Positions 1-9,025 of a stretch of 64,000 bases of DNA are shown here, piece by piece. The notes beneath the pieces are model-generated. The model was not told the origin of the DNA, made no database searches, and was given only the letters and a program-made list of their open reading frames with translations. The translations under genes were made by a program, and so were the position numbers. Source of the DNA: CAYRYU01 sp964428355 (lineage in GTDB: Bacteria; Muiribacteriota; Ozemobacteria; Ozemobacterales; Ozemobacteraceae); assembly GCA_964428355.1 (NCBI GenBank), contig CAYRYU010000026.1, positions 1 through 64,000 on the forward strand, written 5' to 3'. Position 1 is the first letter of the stretch. Every line of letters begins with the position of its first letter.

Positions 1-156
1 TCTCCTGATGCGCGCGCAATTCTCGATGGAAGGGGAATGGGCAGTGGTCTTTCGCCCGGGAAACCAGACAAAGATAATGTACAAAGCGATCAGAATGCAC
101 GTGATCGCCCAGATCATTCCTTTACGGCCCTGGCGGGCTGCAAGGCATTGTTTCAC
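1..156 (-). CDS. Partial membrane-anchored protein, N-terminus only
   Basis: Open frame that starts on the minus strand at a GTG (156-154) and leaves the window at its left edge, so only 52 codons are visible. The start overlaps the TGA of the deacetylase gene (GTGA overlap), a usual sign of translational coupling. A basic N-terminus (VKQCLAARQGRKG) is followed by one hydrophobic segment (MIWAITCILIALYIIFVWF), so the product is probably a membrane-anchored or signal-anchor protein. An in-frame ATG at the start of the hydrophobic segment is an alternative start. The function cannot be judged from this fragment. Confidence 0.5.
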   Translation of the reverse strand, partial: MKQCLAARQGRKGMIWAITCILIALYIIFVWFPGRKTTAHSPSIENCARIRR

Positions 157-1148
157 CGTCGTTTTCGCCCCTTTCTCTGGAGTTCGCGAAGGGCGCGGTA
201 TCCGATCAGCCGGATGTTCCGCTTTCGAAGAAGGTCTGGAATTCGCGAGTCCTCGTGGAACAGCTTGAATTCGGCGACCCGGTCGCGCCAGGCGTGCGTT
301 ATACCCTTGATGTCCTCGGCTTCGAGAGAGGGGTGGATGTAGAGTTCCGTCACGCCCGGTCCGATAGCGCCTAGGATTCTCAACCAGAAATCCTCAACCG
401 ATTCTCCCGCCCGTCTTCCCTCGAAGACGAAGTGGTCGGGGCAGAGGATCCCATCCGATGCCAGGGCCGATCTCGCCTCACCCATTCCCGCCATCCGGAG
501 AAGATCCTGTGAGGCCATTCGCAAGGGAAGGTCGAACTCCCTGGCAAGCCTCATGTAGACTTCGAGATAGGGATAGATGACCTGCAGCGTTCCCATGTGG
601 GAATCGATGTGGGTGACGTCGATTCCGTCCGCGAGGGCTTTCCTGATCTGCGCCCTGCCCTCGATTTCCGCTTCCCTTGGGCTGGAATGGAGGTATACCT
701 CGTGGATTTCGGGCCAGAGACCTCCACCCGGATCGGTCAAACCTGGAACCTCTTCTCCTGGAGCGATCGGCCCCCACCGGATTGAGGTCCATTCGCAATT
801 GTGGGTAAGATGGACCCCGTAATCGAGCTCTGGGTGGTTTCGCGCGTAGGACGCGATCTCGGCATAGCCCGGTGCCGGAACCATGATGCTGCAGGACGTC
901 ATCGTCCCACCCTCCAGTCCGGCCTCAACAGCCTTGTTCGCCGAGCCACACAGTCCGGCGTCATCGGCATTGACGATAAGAAGGCGATCGGTGGCCGAGA
1001 ATCCAAGTCGTTCCGCCAGCGAAGGCCCGGAGGAAATTGGATCAACTGTACGGGGCATTCCCACCGCACCGCGAATCTTCGAAACCGCCAAAGGAAACGT
1101 CACCAACACCAACAACGCGATCAGGCGCGCACATTTCCTTCGAGACAT
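153..1148 (-). CDS. ChbG/YdjC-family carbohydrate deacetylase, exported
   Basis: 331 aa with an N-terminal signal peptide (hydrophobic about residues 8-22). The mature part carries the YdjC/ChbG deacetylase signatures: VNADDAGL with Asp62/Asp63, GVHLTHN around 111-117, and THIDSHMGT with His180 and His184; together these would form the metal-binding site of the family. Known members remove acetyl groups from N-acetylated sugars (chitooligosaccharides, or acetylglucosaminyl lipids for HpnK). An exported version would act on envelope or extracellular glycans; the substrate is not evident. Its ATG abuts the stop of the radical SAM gene (TGAATG) and its stop overlaps the next gene, so the three form one transcription unit. 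Confidence 0.85.
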   Translation of the reverse strand: MSRRKCARLIALLVLVTFPLAVSKIRGAVGMPRTVDPISSGPSLAERLGFSATDRLLIVNADDAGLCGSANKAVEAGLEGGTMTSCSIMVPAPGYAEIASYARNHPELDYGVHLTHNCEWTSIRWGPIAPGEEVPGLTDPGGGLWPEIHEVYLHSSPREAEIEGRAQIRKALADGIDVTHIDSHMGTLQVIYPYLEVYMRLAREFDLPLRMASQDLLRMAGMGEARSALASDGILCPDHFVFEGRRAGESVEDFWLRILGAIGPGVTELYIHPSLEAEDIKGITHAWRDRVAEFKLFHEDSRIPDLLRKRNIRLIGYRALRELQRKGRKRR

Positions 1149-2249
1149 TCAGGGGTTTTCCTCGTCGCGCTGGAGAACGCACTGCGGATCGTCGCCCAAA
1201 GGGTCACCGGACAAAGCGCGGGAAAGAGCCCTGCACCCGGGACAATCCTCGAAAGGGCAGGCACCGCAGACTGTTCCCCGGAGCCTGGGCCGGACCCGCG
1301 CGGCATCCCACTCGGCCAAACGTTCCCGGATCGCGTGGAAAGCCTCGGATAGAACGTTCCCGACGGGAAGGGCGAGTCTCCTGCAGGGGAAAACCGTCCC
1401 GTCCGGCATGAGTGCCATCGATCCGCGCCCCAGGTTGCACAAAGCCACATCAAGTGATTCGGGGCCTTCCCGATCGAGCCACAACCAGAAAGCCCGGCAG
1501 GAAGCGATCGAATCGGGATCCACTTCGAATCCGGCGGCGGCTGCGATCAGCCGGTTCGCCTTGTACCATTCGTCCGCGGTCAGAACGGCGTCGGCCATTC
1601 CTTTCCCCGCACCGAGGGGAACGAACCTTTCGAAGATGATCCCCTGAACCCCGCACGATCTCGCGAACTCGACGGTCTTTATGATCGTCCCGAAGTTGAG
1701 CTTCGAAAGAGTGATCATCAGGGTCACGGGGCGCCGCGTCAGTTCGCGGTAGATGGGAATGTTCCTGCGAAGCGTTTCGAGGCTTTGCGGGCCACGGATG
1801 GAGTCATTCACGACCTCGTCCCCGGACTCGACGGAGATCTTGAACATGGCGAACTTTTGGAACCGGCCCAAGCGGCTGAGAAGACCCGAGTCAGAAACTG
1901 TGCCGTTCGTGATGACGCTGACCTCCGACAGGTTGGAAAAGCCGTGGAGGTATTCCATGAGATCTATCAGGTCAGGCAGGAGAAGAGGCTCTCCGCCTGT
2001 CAGGTTGATGGTGACCGGCTCTTTTCCGAGCGAACCCAGGACCGCCTGGGCCATCCGGCGTCTTGCCTCCGGAGGAAGTTCCGAGGCCGCGCTGAAATCA
2101 TCCTGGTAACAGTGCCGGCAACGACGATTGCACCGGTCCGTTAGATGCCATTGGAATCCGAACATTGGAACGGGCGGGCATGGGGGCAAGGACTCCGCCG
2201 AAGGCCTCGATGCCCTTTCCTCCTTTACTTCAGACGCACGATCGAACAA
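1149..2249 (-). CDS. Radical SAM/SPASM domain protein
   Basis: The radical SAM cluster motif C-x3-C-x2-C is at residues 40, 44 and 47 (TDRCNRRCRHCYQ, counting from the TTG start). A GGE-type motif follows (NLTGGEPLL). The C-terminal region has a SPASM-like set of cysteines (LCNLGRGS..., FPCRRL..., VCGACPFEDCPGC, DPQC) for auxiliary Fe-S clusters. Such enzymes modify peptides or act as anaerobic maturases; no short precursor peptide is visible nearby. The frame opens with a TTG at 2249 inside the 3' end of the lipoprotein gene (25-bp overlap); an in-frame ATG at 2165, just before GFQWHLTDRC, is an alternative start. A good Shine-Dalgarno (AAAGGAGG) lies right after the upstream stop but is not well spaced to either start. 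Confidence 0.85.
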   Translation of the reverse strand: MFDRASEVKEERASRPSAESLPPCPPVPMFGFQWHLTDRCNRRCRHCYQDDFSAASELPPEARRRMAQAVLGSLGKEPVTINLTGGEPLLLPDLIDLMEYLHGFSNLSEVSVITNGTVSDSGLLSRLGRFQKFAMFKISVESGDEVVNDSIRGPQSLETLRRNIPIYRELTRRPVTLMITLSKLNFGTIIKTVEFARSCGVQGIIFERFVPLGAGKGMADAVLTADEWYKANRLIAAAAGFEVDPDSIASCRAFWLWLDREGPESLDVALCNLGRGSMALMPDGTVFPCRRLALPVGNVLSEAFHAIRERLAEWDAARVRPRLRGTVCGACPFEDCPGCRALSRALSGDPLGDDPQCVLQRDEENP

Positions 2250-5200
2250 CCGAAGAACCCGATGTCGATCAGGTCAACCAACCGAAGGGCGAACTTCCCC
2301 GCGGAATATCCGACCGGGGGTACCAGTCGCACGAATGCCGGGGAGCAGCCCCTGAGACTCGCGGAGAATCCCTGGGTGAACTCCTTGTCGCTCACGCTGA
2401 GTGGGAAACCGGGAACGAACAGCCCCGCTTCCCGGTAATCATAAACCGGGTCGACCGGAAGTCCTCGCCCATACCTGAGGAGGGCCATGGTCCATCGCGA
2501 GAAGAGGGTCCAGAAATCCCCGCTTGAAGCGCAATAGAAGACGACGTTCGTCGTCCCCGAAAGGGAGGTCGAACCGTTGGCCCCCGAGCAGAGAAGCCGA
2601 ATCGACTCGGTTCCCGACTGCTCGAAAAGATATTTGATGAACAGCCCATCCGCTCCGTAGTCCGCCATGGAACCACCCCAGTTTGTCATGCAGACCGAGG
2701 TTGGCGAGGTGACGAAAGCATCGATGAAATCGGCCGAAATGCGAACACCTAAAAACCGCATCTCGGCGGAAACCGCCAATCCTTCGTCCAGCCACTCATC
2801 TTCTTTCACCCCACCCTTCTGGTGGGCTGCATAATTCACCAGATGTTGAAACTCGTGGACCAGGGTGGCGAAAAACTGCGATTTCTCCGTCGCATTGATT
2901 AGATCGAGGTAGAACATGTCGCTACCGTTCATCGTCGTGGCGGGCGTGACGAAATCTTCGGGGTCGAACCAGCCCCAACAATCGTCCCTTCCGACCAGGC
3001 GGGAAATGAGGATGATCACGACCCCGTTTCCGTCGACGTCGAACGATGGCCCGTAGTTTGCCTCGATGAAGGGGAAAATGCGCTCGGTGAACTCGGCTCC
3101 GAAGCTCGCGATCAGGGCGCCGTCGGGCACGGTTACATCCGGGTCTCCGTAGGTTATGGCAACGTCCAGGTAGATCGCGCAGCGGCTGGACAGATATTCC
3201 AGGGTCGCCGTGACCGTCTTGACCCCGTCGTCGCAACTGATCTTGAACGTCCGTGAAGCCTCGAGGACTGCGGGAGCGATGTTCGCGCGGATCCGCTTCC
3301 GGACGGCCGGAAGCCCCGCCTGGACCCTTCCCCAGGCCGCCGCTCCCCGAGACCGCATGAAGGAGTCCTTGGCCATCTGCTTCGACTTCTTCGTCTCCGT
3401 TCGTGGGCGCGCGACCTGCTGTCCGCCGCCGTTGACATCGAGGGTGAAGTAAGATGTCGTCTCGGACTTGGAATAAAGAGCGAGACCGAACTCCTCATTT
3501 CCGTTCGGTGTCAGGAGCTCGATGGTCGTTGAATACCCGAGGGAAAATGAGGCCACCTGCCCGACGTCGAGTAGAATTCCCGTCTGAGTGTAAACGCCGG
3601 TGAGGGTGGTGGAAGCGATCACATGCCCGGATATCCGGTCGGCCAGGGTCTGGCTGGCCAGCCCGGTTTCTCCTCCAAATGAGGCATCTAGGGCAAGAAG
3701 GGTGAACCGATAGGAATGGGGGTTACCGGGAGGCGGGTTGGGCCCGCCATATCCGATTTCGCCATAATCGTTGCGGCCCTGGATGGCCCCATTGGGAAGA
3801 ACTTCCAACGTGGCGATTCCCGCCGAAAGAAAAGTGGTTGCGGGTGGAATATCGTAAATCAGCCAGTGACAGAAGGTTCCCGAGGGGGCATCCGGGTCGG
3901 TGCAAACAATGGCGAGACTCCGGGTGCTTTCGGGAACCCCTCTCCAGACGAGCTCGGGTGAAACTCCACTGGCTTCGGCATTGGAAGGCGGGATTGCTCC
4001 CCCCTCAGCAAAAGCCGGGCTCGAGAGTTCCAGATCGAGGAACGGTCCCGGGATGGCCCCGACCACGTTGGATGAAGTCGCGGGGATTCCGGCCTCGGAG
4101 AAAGGAACGACCCGGTAGTAGTATGTCCGGCTCGCGATGAGCCCCGAATGCCGGAAGGGGCTGATCACTCCGCTCGCCAATCCGCTGTAGCTTGCCGGAG
4201 AAATATCTGGAACGTTGGCCCAGTACAAGGAATATGAATGGCTCCCGGGAAGGGAGTCCCAGCCGACGTTGATGCAACCGTTCCCGGATACCGCCCAGAT
4301 TCCGACCCGATCAGGGGCTGCGGAAATCTCCACCGCGCGCCCATCGGTAGGATCGACCCGGAAACCTTTTCGGCGGCCGGATGAAGGATCGAAAACGATA
4401 CAGTACAACCTCCCCCCCTCCCCGGGCACGTAATCGACGTATTCGATGAGGGACGTGGTGGCGATCCCGGTTCCAAGTTCGAACCGGTGAGCCCATCCCC
4501 CGGAAAACGTCGCGAAATTGGACGGGTTGACCCAGTGGGTTCCCGAGCCCTTCCAGGAAATGAGGATCGGGTAACCTCCCACGGTCCCACCGATGATGAG
4601 TCCTCCATCGGGAAGCAGGGCCACCGGCCCGCAGGGACCTTCGACGGTCAGGGAAGCATCCGAATCACCGGTCATCGAGTTCAGCTTCGCGATCCCGAAA
4701 CGTCCACCATCGCCGGCTTTCCATGCAACGAAAGCAGAGGATCCAAAACCCTGCTTTACGACCCTTTCAAAGGAGTATGGCTTTTCCGAAGCTCCGGCCG
4801 GAGTCGACGCGACCTCGCCAACCCCTTTTGCCCAGTTTCCCTTCCCACTTGCAAAGAGGATCGACTTCAAGGGGCTCAGTTCGAGTTTCGTCAGCTCAAA
4901 CGTGCTGAGATTGTCCGTGACAAAACGGTCGAAAACCTTCTCGTAGATATCCACGGTGGCCGACCCCGAAAGGAATGGCGCGCCCGAGTTTCCGAGAATC
5001 GAAACGAGGTTCGTCCAAGGCTTCTGAAGGAGCTCAGGAGAGTTCCACACCTCACGGAGCGCCCCGGCGAGGATGTCGCTCTTGTGCCCGCAACCTTTGG
5101 GAACGATCTCGAGAGTGTTGTCCCCGACCGTCAGGTCACAAGCCCCATGAAAGTCCGTTTTCCCGCCCAGGGTTCCATTCCCGATGGAAAGCTCTCCAAG

Positions 5201-5575
5201 GCATGTCACGGGTGGAAGCGATGGAAATTCGATCCGGACGGTTCCATCGGTCGAGACCACGGTTCTGGTCAATACCGTCACCGCCGGGTCCTTCCCCGGC
5301 TGGAAAAGGGCCAGACGAAAGGAAATGGTGGGGTGGGCACCTTCAGCGGCCCTGATGGCCGGAACAATTCCGCCCTGAGCTCGGTTCTGGCCATTCTGGC
5401 CTGGTGTCGCGGGGATGACAACCCGGACCGTGACCCTGGCGGCACCCTCTCCCGGAGATGGTTCCAAAGCGCCGGGGTCGAGGTCTCCTCCCAACCCGAT
5501 GAGCCGACATCCGGAAAAGGCGGCGATGCAAGAGAAGGCGAGGGACAAAAAAATGGCCAACCGGCTGGGCTTCAT
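2225..5575 (-). CDS. Large lipoprotein with FN3, PEBP-like and M30-like metallopeptidase domains
   Basis: About 1116 aa from the ATG at 5575 (MKPSRLAIF), which sits behind GGAGGG. The N-terminus is a lipoprotein signal with lipobox FSGC, so Lgt would acylate it. In order: a long N-terminal region with little recognisable similarity; one fibronectin type III-like module (about residues 420-510, with SRTYYYRVVPFSEAG); a PEBP/YbhB-like domain (CTDPDAPSGTFCHWLIYDIP and NPHSYRFTLLALD); and a C-terminal zinc peptidase region with HEFQH near residue 905 and downstream EWLDEGLAVSAE, the pattern of M30 (hyicolysin-like) peptidases. YbhB-like domains bind small ligands or inhibit proteases, so the fusion may be self-regulating (inference). 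It would be a cell-surface or periplasmic protease; the target is unknown. Confidence 0.8.
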   Translation of the reverse strand: MKPSRLAIFLSLAFSCIAAFSGCRLIGLGGDLDPGALEPSPGEGAARVTVRVVIPATPGQNGQNRAQGGIVPAIRAAEGAHPTISFRLALFQPGKDPAVTVLTRTVVSTDGTVRIEFPSLPPVTCLGELSIGNGTLGGKTDFHGACDLTVGDNTLEIVPKGCGHKSDILAGALREVWNSPELLQKPWTNLVSILGNSGAPFLSGSATVDIYEKVFDRFVTDNLSTFELTKLELSPLKSILFASGKGNWAKGVGEVASTPAGASEKPYSFERVVKQGFGSSAFVAWKAGDGGRFGIAKLNSMTGDSDASLTVEGPCGPVALLPDGGLIIGGTVGGYPILISWKGSGTHWVNPSNFATFSGGWAHRFELGTGIATTSLIEYVDYVPGEGGRLYCIVFDPSSGRRKGFRVDPTDGRAVEISAAPDRVGIWAVSGNGCINVGWDSLPGSHSYSLYWANVPDISPASYSGLASGVISPFRHSGLIASRTYYYRVVPFSEAGIPATSSNVVGAIPGPFLDLELSSPAFAEGGAIPPSNAEASGVSPELVWRGVPESTRSLAIVCTDPDAPSGTFCHWLIYDIPPATTFLSAGIATLEVLPNGAIQGRNDYGEIGYGGPNPPPGNPHSYRFTLLALDASFGGETGLASQTLADRISGHVIASTTLTGVYTQTGILLDVGQVASFSLGYSTTIELLTPNGNEEFGLALYSKSETTSYFTLDVNGGGQQVARPRTETKKSKQMAKDSFMRSRGAAAWGRVQAGLPAVRKRIRANIAPAVLEASRTFKISCDDGVKTVTATLEYLSSRCAIYLDVAITYGDPDVTVPDGALIASFGAEFTERIFPFIEANYGPSFDVDGNGVVIILISRLVGRDDCWGWFDPEDFVTPATTMNGSDMFYLDLINATEKSQFFATLVHEFQHLVNYAAHQKGGVKEDEWLDEGLAVSAEMRFLGVRISADFIDAFVTSPTSVCMTNWGGSMADYGADGLFIKYLFEQSGTESIRLLCSGANGSTSLSGTTNVVFYCASSGDFWTLFSRWTMALLRYGRGLPVDPVYDYREAGLFVPGFPLSVSDKEFTQGFSASLRGCSPAFVRLVPPVGYSAGKFALRLVDLIDIGFFGCSIVRLK

Positions 5576-5717
5576 TTTCCCCCCCCCTTCCCTCCGGAAT
5601 GAGTACAATATACCCGGAAGAAGAGCGGGGTTCAATCAGGATGAACAACCGACAGGACGAATCGAGGCGGAGGGGAGACGCCGGTCTCCCTGGAGCCTTC
5701 CAAACGTTACTTTGAGG

Positions 5718-6656
5718 CTACCTGTTGACCAGGATACCGGTGATGGAGAAATCCTGGGTCGTGGAAACCACCAGTTCGGTTCCCGCGGGGACCTCGACGT
5801 CCTGACCCTTGATGAAAGCGCCGCCCACGAGGCCGACAGGCCCCATTGCGAGGTAACCGAGGGCGCTCGCCCCGATCGCCATTCCGATCTTCTTCTTGTC
5901 CAGCGCGCTTCCGACGACGTCCGTGATCTTGACGGGAACCATGGAACCGTCGATCGCGGGAATCTCGTTGATGAGGAGCTTCAGATACCCGGTCCGGCCG
6001 AACCGGCCACCGTGCTTGACCTTGTCGATCTCCCCGATCCCCGCTCCACCTTTTGCGATGAGCAGGATGTTCCGGTCCATCAGGAAGTCATCCGAAAGGG
6101 AAATGGGAACTTCCTCCCCTTCAATCGAGGTCTTGCTCGAGAGTTTCTTCCCCAGCTTGACTCTGAACGACGTTCCGGAGGGGATCTTGACCTGATGAAG
6201 AGAGATGATTCCACTCTCGATCGAAAGATGGATCAGCTGTTCCACGCGGAAAGCCATGGGTTCGGTCGTTGCATTCCCGATCACGAAGGTGTCGAGAGCA
6301 GCGATCCGGTCGCTGAGCTTTCCCTGCCTGGTCTCGTGGAACACCTTCCATTCGAGATAGTTCAGCTTCGTGCAAAGGGAGGGGGCACTTTTGGTTCCCG
6401 TGAAAAGAAGGCTGTTGAGGTTTCGGATCTTTTCGGGAACCCCCTGGCGGGAATGTCTCCCCAGCAGGTCCTTTTCGATGTTCTTCAAACGCTCTCCCGG
6501 AGCACCTTCGAGCGCGGAGCCGTAGATGAACCGCTCCATTCGCCTGATGTCGCGCTCCTGGGAATCACCTCCCGAGGCTGCAGACACCGCTCCGCACATC
6601 GTCATGCAGAACAGGGCAAACAAGGCGTACGGGCGAAACTTTTGGGTCGAACTCAT
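5718..6656 (-). CDS. Exported protein with R-x-x-x-L-E type repeats
   Basis: 312 aa with a signal peptide (hydrophobic residues 11-25, cleavage near VSAAS). Residues about 38-130 contain several degenerate repeats of the form R(L/I)-x2-(L/I)-E-x2-(L/F)-G, for example RMERFIYG, RLKNIEKDLLG and KLNYLEWKVF. The C-terminal half is glycine- and valine-rich and beta-like (IPSGTSFRVKLGKKL, VEVPAGTELVVS), with a short hydrophobic glycine-rich stretch (AIGASALGYLAMGPVGLVGG). A periplasmic role is likely; the family is not recognised. It is transcribed in the same direction as the lipoprotein gene downstream. Confidence 0.75.
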   Translation of the reverse strand: MSSTQKFRPYALFALFCMTMCGAVSAASGGDSQERDIRRMERFIYGSALEGAPGERLKNIEKDLLGRHSRQGVPEKIRNLNSLLFTGTKSAPSLCTKLNYLEWKVFHETRQGKLSDRIAALDTFVIGNATTEPMAFRVEQLIHLSIESGIISLHQVKIPSGTSFRVKLGKKLSSKTSIEGEEVPISLSDDFLMDRNILLIAKGGAGIGEIDKVKHGGRFGRTGYLKLLINEIPAIDGSMVPVKITDVVGSALDKKKIGMAIGASALGYLAMGPVGLVGGAFIKGQDVEVPAGTELVVSTTQDFSITGILVNR

Positions 6657-6894
6657 TCATCCACCTCCGGCGAAATCTTTCGGCTCAGGAAAAGGCCCCC
6701 AGCAACCATCGGGAATAGAGGATGAAAACGAAGGAGTGTTTCAGGAATTCCATGCTTCCTCCTGCCGGGCTCACCGCGGGCACTATCAAGCGCATCACGG
6801 GGAACCGCAACCCCAACCCCGGGGATCGAATGGAGAACCCTGGAAAGCCGCGCAATCCTGGAAGTACCCTCCGGGAAGGCCCTTCAGGCGACCC

Positions 6895-7881
6895 TCACCG
6901 TCTTTTCTTCCCTGCGGCCGCGGGAGCGGGTTTCGTTTCCCCTTCCTTCCCCTTCACCTGGGCTTTGGGAAGGACACCGCCGAAGGCCGGCCGGTTTCCG
7001 TAGACGATGAGAATCTCTTCCTTTCCGAGCGGCTCCTTTAGTATTCTTCGGCAAAATTGCGAAAAAACTTCGGCCTCCCGGTCGAGAATCTTCACGTCCG
7101 AATGAGAAAGTGGTGGAACCAAGGCGGAAACGAGGCACACGCGCTCCCCGTCGATCTGGTCGTAGGCATCCCGGATGTCTTGGGAGAACCGGACTATCGG
7201 GCGGCTGAACCTCTCGGGTTTCGGAACTGTTGCCTCCTGGAACAGCAGCCTTCCATCCTCGTTGAAGAAGCGCGGAAACAAAGCGGGTTCGAACCTCGTT
7301 CCCCTCAGGTCGAGGACGATCCTCGCGAGGCTTTTCTCCCCGCTTGCCACATCCGGGCCTGGTATGCCGGCGGTTTGCGTGGCATGCAATGGAAGAGCCC
7401 AGGAAGCGAGGAACGCGGTGGGCTCTAGCGACTGGGGTCGGAGAGCGGCCAGGTAGAGGGCTGACCGGAGGCTCATCTTGCCGGAGAAGGGGAGTTCCAC
7501 CCGGCACCGGACAAGACCGGTCTGGTCGGGATCGAAAAAAGTCTTGGGAGCCGAGAGGAGCACCATTCCAAGACGGTCTTTCATTCCGGGTGAAATGGAG
7601 ATCACGTTCCTCACCTGTCTTCCCTCCATCAGGGGCAGGGAAAGGACCGCTTCGTAGCCGTGGTGGAGCGCATCCATCCAGGCCCTGGCTTTTTCCTCCT
7701 CGTATGACGAGGCCGATTCCCAGGGAATCCCCGCAAGGCCCCAGACCGTGACGATCTGCTTAACAAAGTCGACGGAGGTTTCGCATGGTCGTGCTTCCTC
7801 GCAATGCGCCTGGTTCTGGCCGAAAACGAGAAGTGACCCGAAGATCACCAGGGAGATCAGGGCTCTGCCAAGCGGTTTCAT
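6895..7881 (-). CDS. Exported protein of unknown function, DxRGxxFxPALFPxxF motif
   Basis: 328 aa with a signal peptide (ALISLVIFGSLLVFG; cleavage near HCEE). The mid-part carries VLDLRGTRFEPALFPRFF followed by EDGRLLF. Motifs like this recur in exported LPP20/FlgT-like proteins (recollection, not checked). The C-terminus is a basic alanine/proline/lysine tail. It starts 11 bp after the PorV-like gene, so the two are probably co-transcribed. A role in outer-membrane assembly or surface display is only a guess from context. The 238 bp between this gene and the next one downstream show no gene. Confidence 0.7.
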   Translation of the reverse strand: MKPLGRALISLVIFGSLLVFGQNQAHCEEARPCETSVDFVKQIVTVWGLAGIPWESASSYEEEKARAWMDALHHGYEAVLSLPLMEGRQVRNVISISPGMKDRLGMVLLSAPKTFFDPDQTGLVRCRVELPFSGKMSLRSALYLAALRPQSLEPTAFLASWALPLHATQTAGIPGPDVASGEKSLARIVLDLRGTRFEPALFPRFFNEDGRLLFQEATVPKPERFSRPIVRFSQDIRDAYDQIDGERVCLVSALVPPLSHSDVKILDREAEVFSQFCRRILKEPLGKEEILIVYGNRPAFGGVLPKAQVKGKEGETKPAPAAAGKKRR

Positions 7882-7892
7882 GGCATTCCCCG

Positions 7893-8930
7893 TCAGTCGA
7901 ATGTAAGGTGACCGGCGATGTAATGCTCGCGGATGAGCGAACCGTTATGCGTGGTCGAATCATAGGTCCCGTCTACGGGGTTCACGTCCCCCGCGTAGTA
8001 GGCGTAATCGAAGCGAAAGTTCGGAAGAACCTGCATCCCGAATCCCATCGTCAGGGTTCCGTTCCAGGATCCCATACGAAGGGTGAGGTCGTTCTCGATG
8101 AACTTCTTCTCGATCCCGACCCTGTACTGCTGCTGGGGAGCACGCGGAGAGCTGAGGATGTTGGTTGCATCCGCCGAGATCAGAGTCCCCTTGGTCAGCC
8201 GGTACGCGGTTCCAAGGTTGAGGGCCACGCCGTCCCGTGTGGCACCGCTTCCCTCGACACGCTCGATCACGTTGTCAACCGTCAGGCCGCCCGTGATCCG
8301 GTCGTTGTAATGGTACATGAGACCGACTCCCATACCCCAGACATCGCGCTTGGTATGGGTCCCGAGGGAACGGACCCAACGGTCGACGTTCATCGCCTTC
8401 AGGTTGATTCCTCCGTAAAGCTGTTCCCGGGCGAGCATCCGGCGGGCAATCGGAAAGCGTGTCCCGAACGCGAGCTGGAACTCCTGGATTTCTCGCTGGG
8501 TTCCCAGGAAACTACCTCCAACCAGCTTTCCGAACTCCAAAGACCGATAGTCGTGGGTATAACCGAATCCATAGCTGTACTTCGGCCGCCTGGGAAGGGG
8601 TTCCTCGAGAACGTTGTGCTCGAGATAGTCGGTGATCGAAAACTGTTCCTTGGGGTTGTCCTCGTAAATGTGACCGGTGAATGCAGCCGAAGACCACTCG
8701 AAGAGGTCCCGGTCGTTGACCTTGGTCTGAAGGGAGGCTTCCCGACCCTGGATTTGCGACAGACCGGCCGGGTTGAAGTAGATGGCCGATTCGTCGTCAC
8801 TGATTCCGAGGAAGGCGCCCCCCATTCCCCGGGCTCTCGCCGACTGGGCATGGACAACCCCGGAGGCGGACAGCACCAGGACCAGGATGACGAACACCTC
8901 GAACGTCCTGCGGGGTATGTTGCGGTTCAT
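7893..8930 (-). CDS. PorV/UPF0164-type outer-membrane beta-barrel protein
   Basis: About 345 aa from the ATG at 8930, which has a perfect AAGGAGG upstream; a longer reading to 8981 lacks such a site. The signal peptide ends at VVHAQS and the mature start is typical of the family: ARARGMGGAF, then DDESAIYFNPAGLSQI. Alternating beta-strand segments with aromatic ends continue to the C-terminal strand (HYIAGHLTFD, terminal hydrophobic strand residue). FadL/PorV/PorQ-like proteins are outer-membrane barrels used in transport or as a hub for surface protein export. It lies in a minus-strand run with the SLH-porins and putative carbohydrate-binding proteins. Confidence 0.8.
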   Translation of the reverse strand: MNRNIPRRTFEVFVILVLVLSASGVVHAQSARARGMGGAFLGISDDESAIYFNPAGLSQIQGREASLQTKVNDRDLFEWSSAAFTGHIYEDNPKEQFSITDYLEHNVLEEPLPRRPKYSYGFGYTHDYRSLEFGKLVGGSFLGTQREIQEFQLAFGTRFPIARRMLAREQLYGGINLKAMNVDRWVRSLGTHTKRDVWGMGVGLMYHYNDRITGGLTVDNVIERVEGSGATRDGVALNLGTAYRLTKGTLISADATNILSSPRAPQQQYRVGIEKKFIENDLTLRMGSWNGTLTMGFGMQVLPNFRFDYAYYAGDVNPVDGTYDSTTHNGSLIREHYIAGHLTFD

Positions 8931-9025
8931 GAGCGACCTCCTTATGGCGGGGCGAGAATGCCTTGTTTCTTTATTCACCATTCTTCGGTAAGATCACGCG
9001 TTTTGGTTAGTGTCGATGATGCTTT

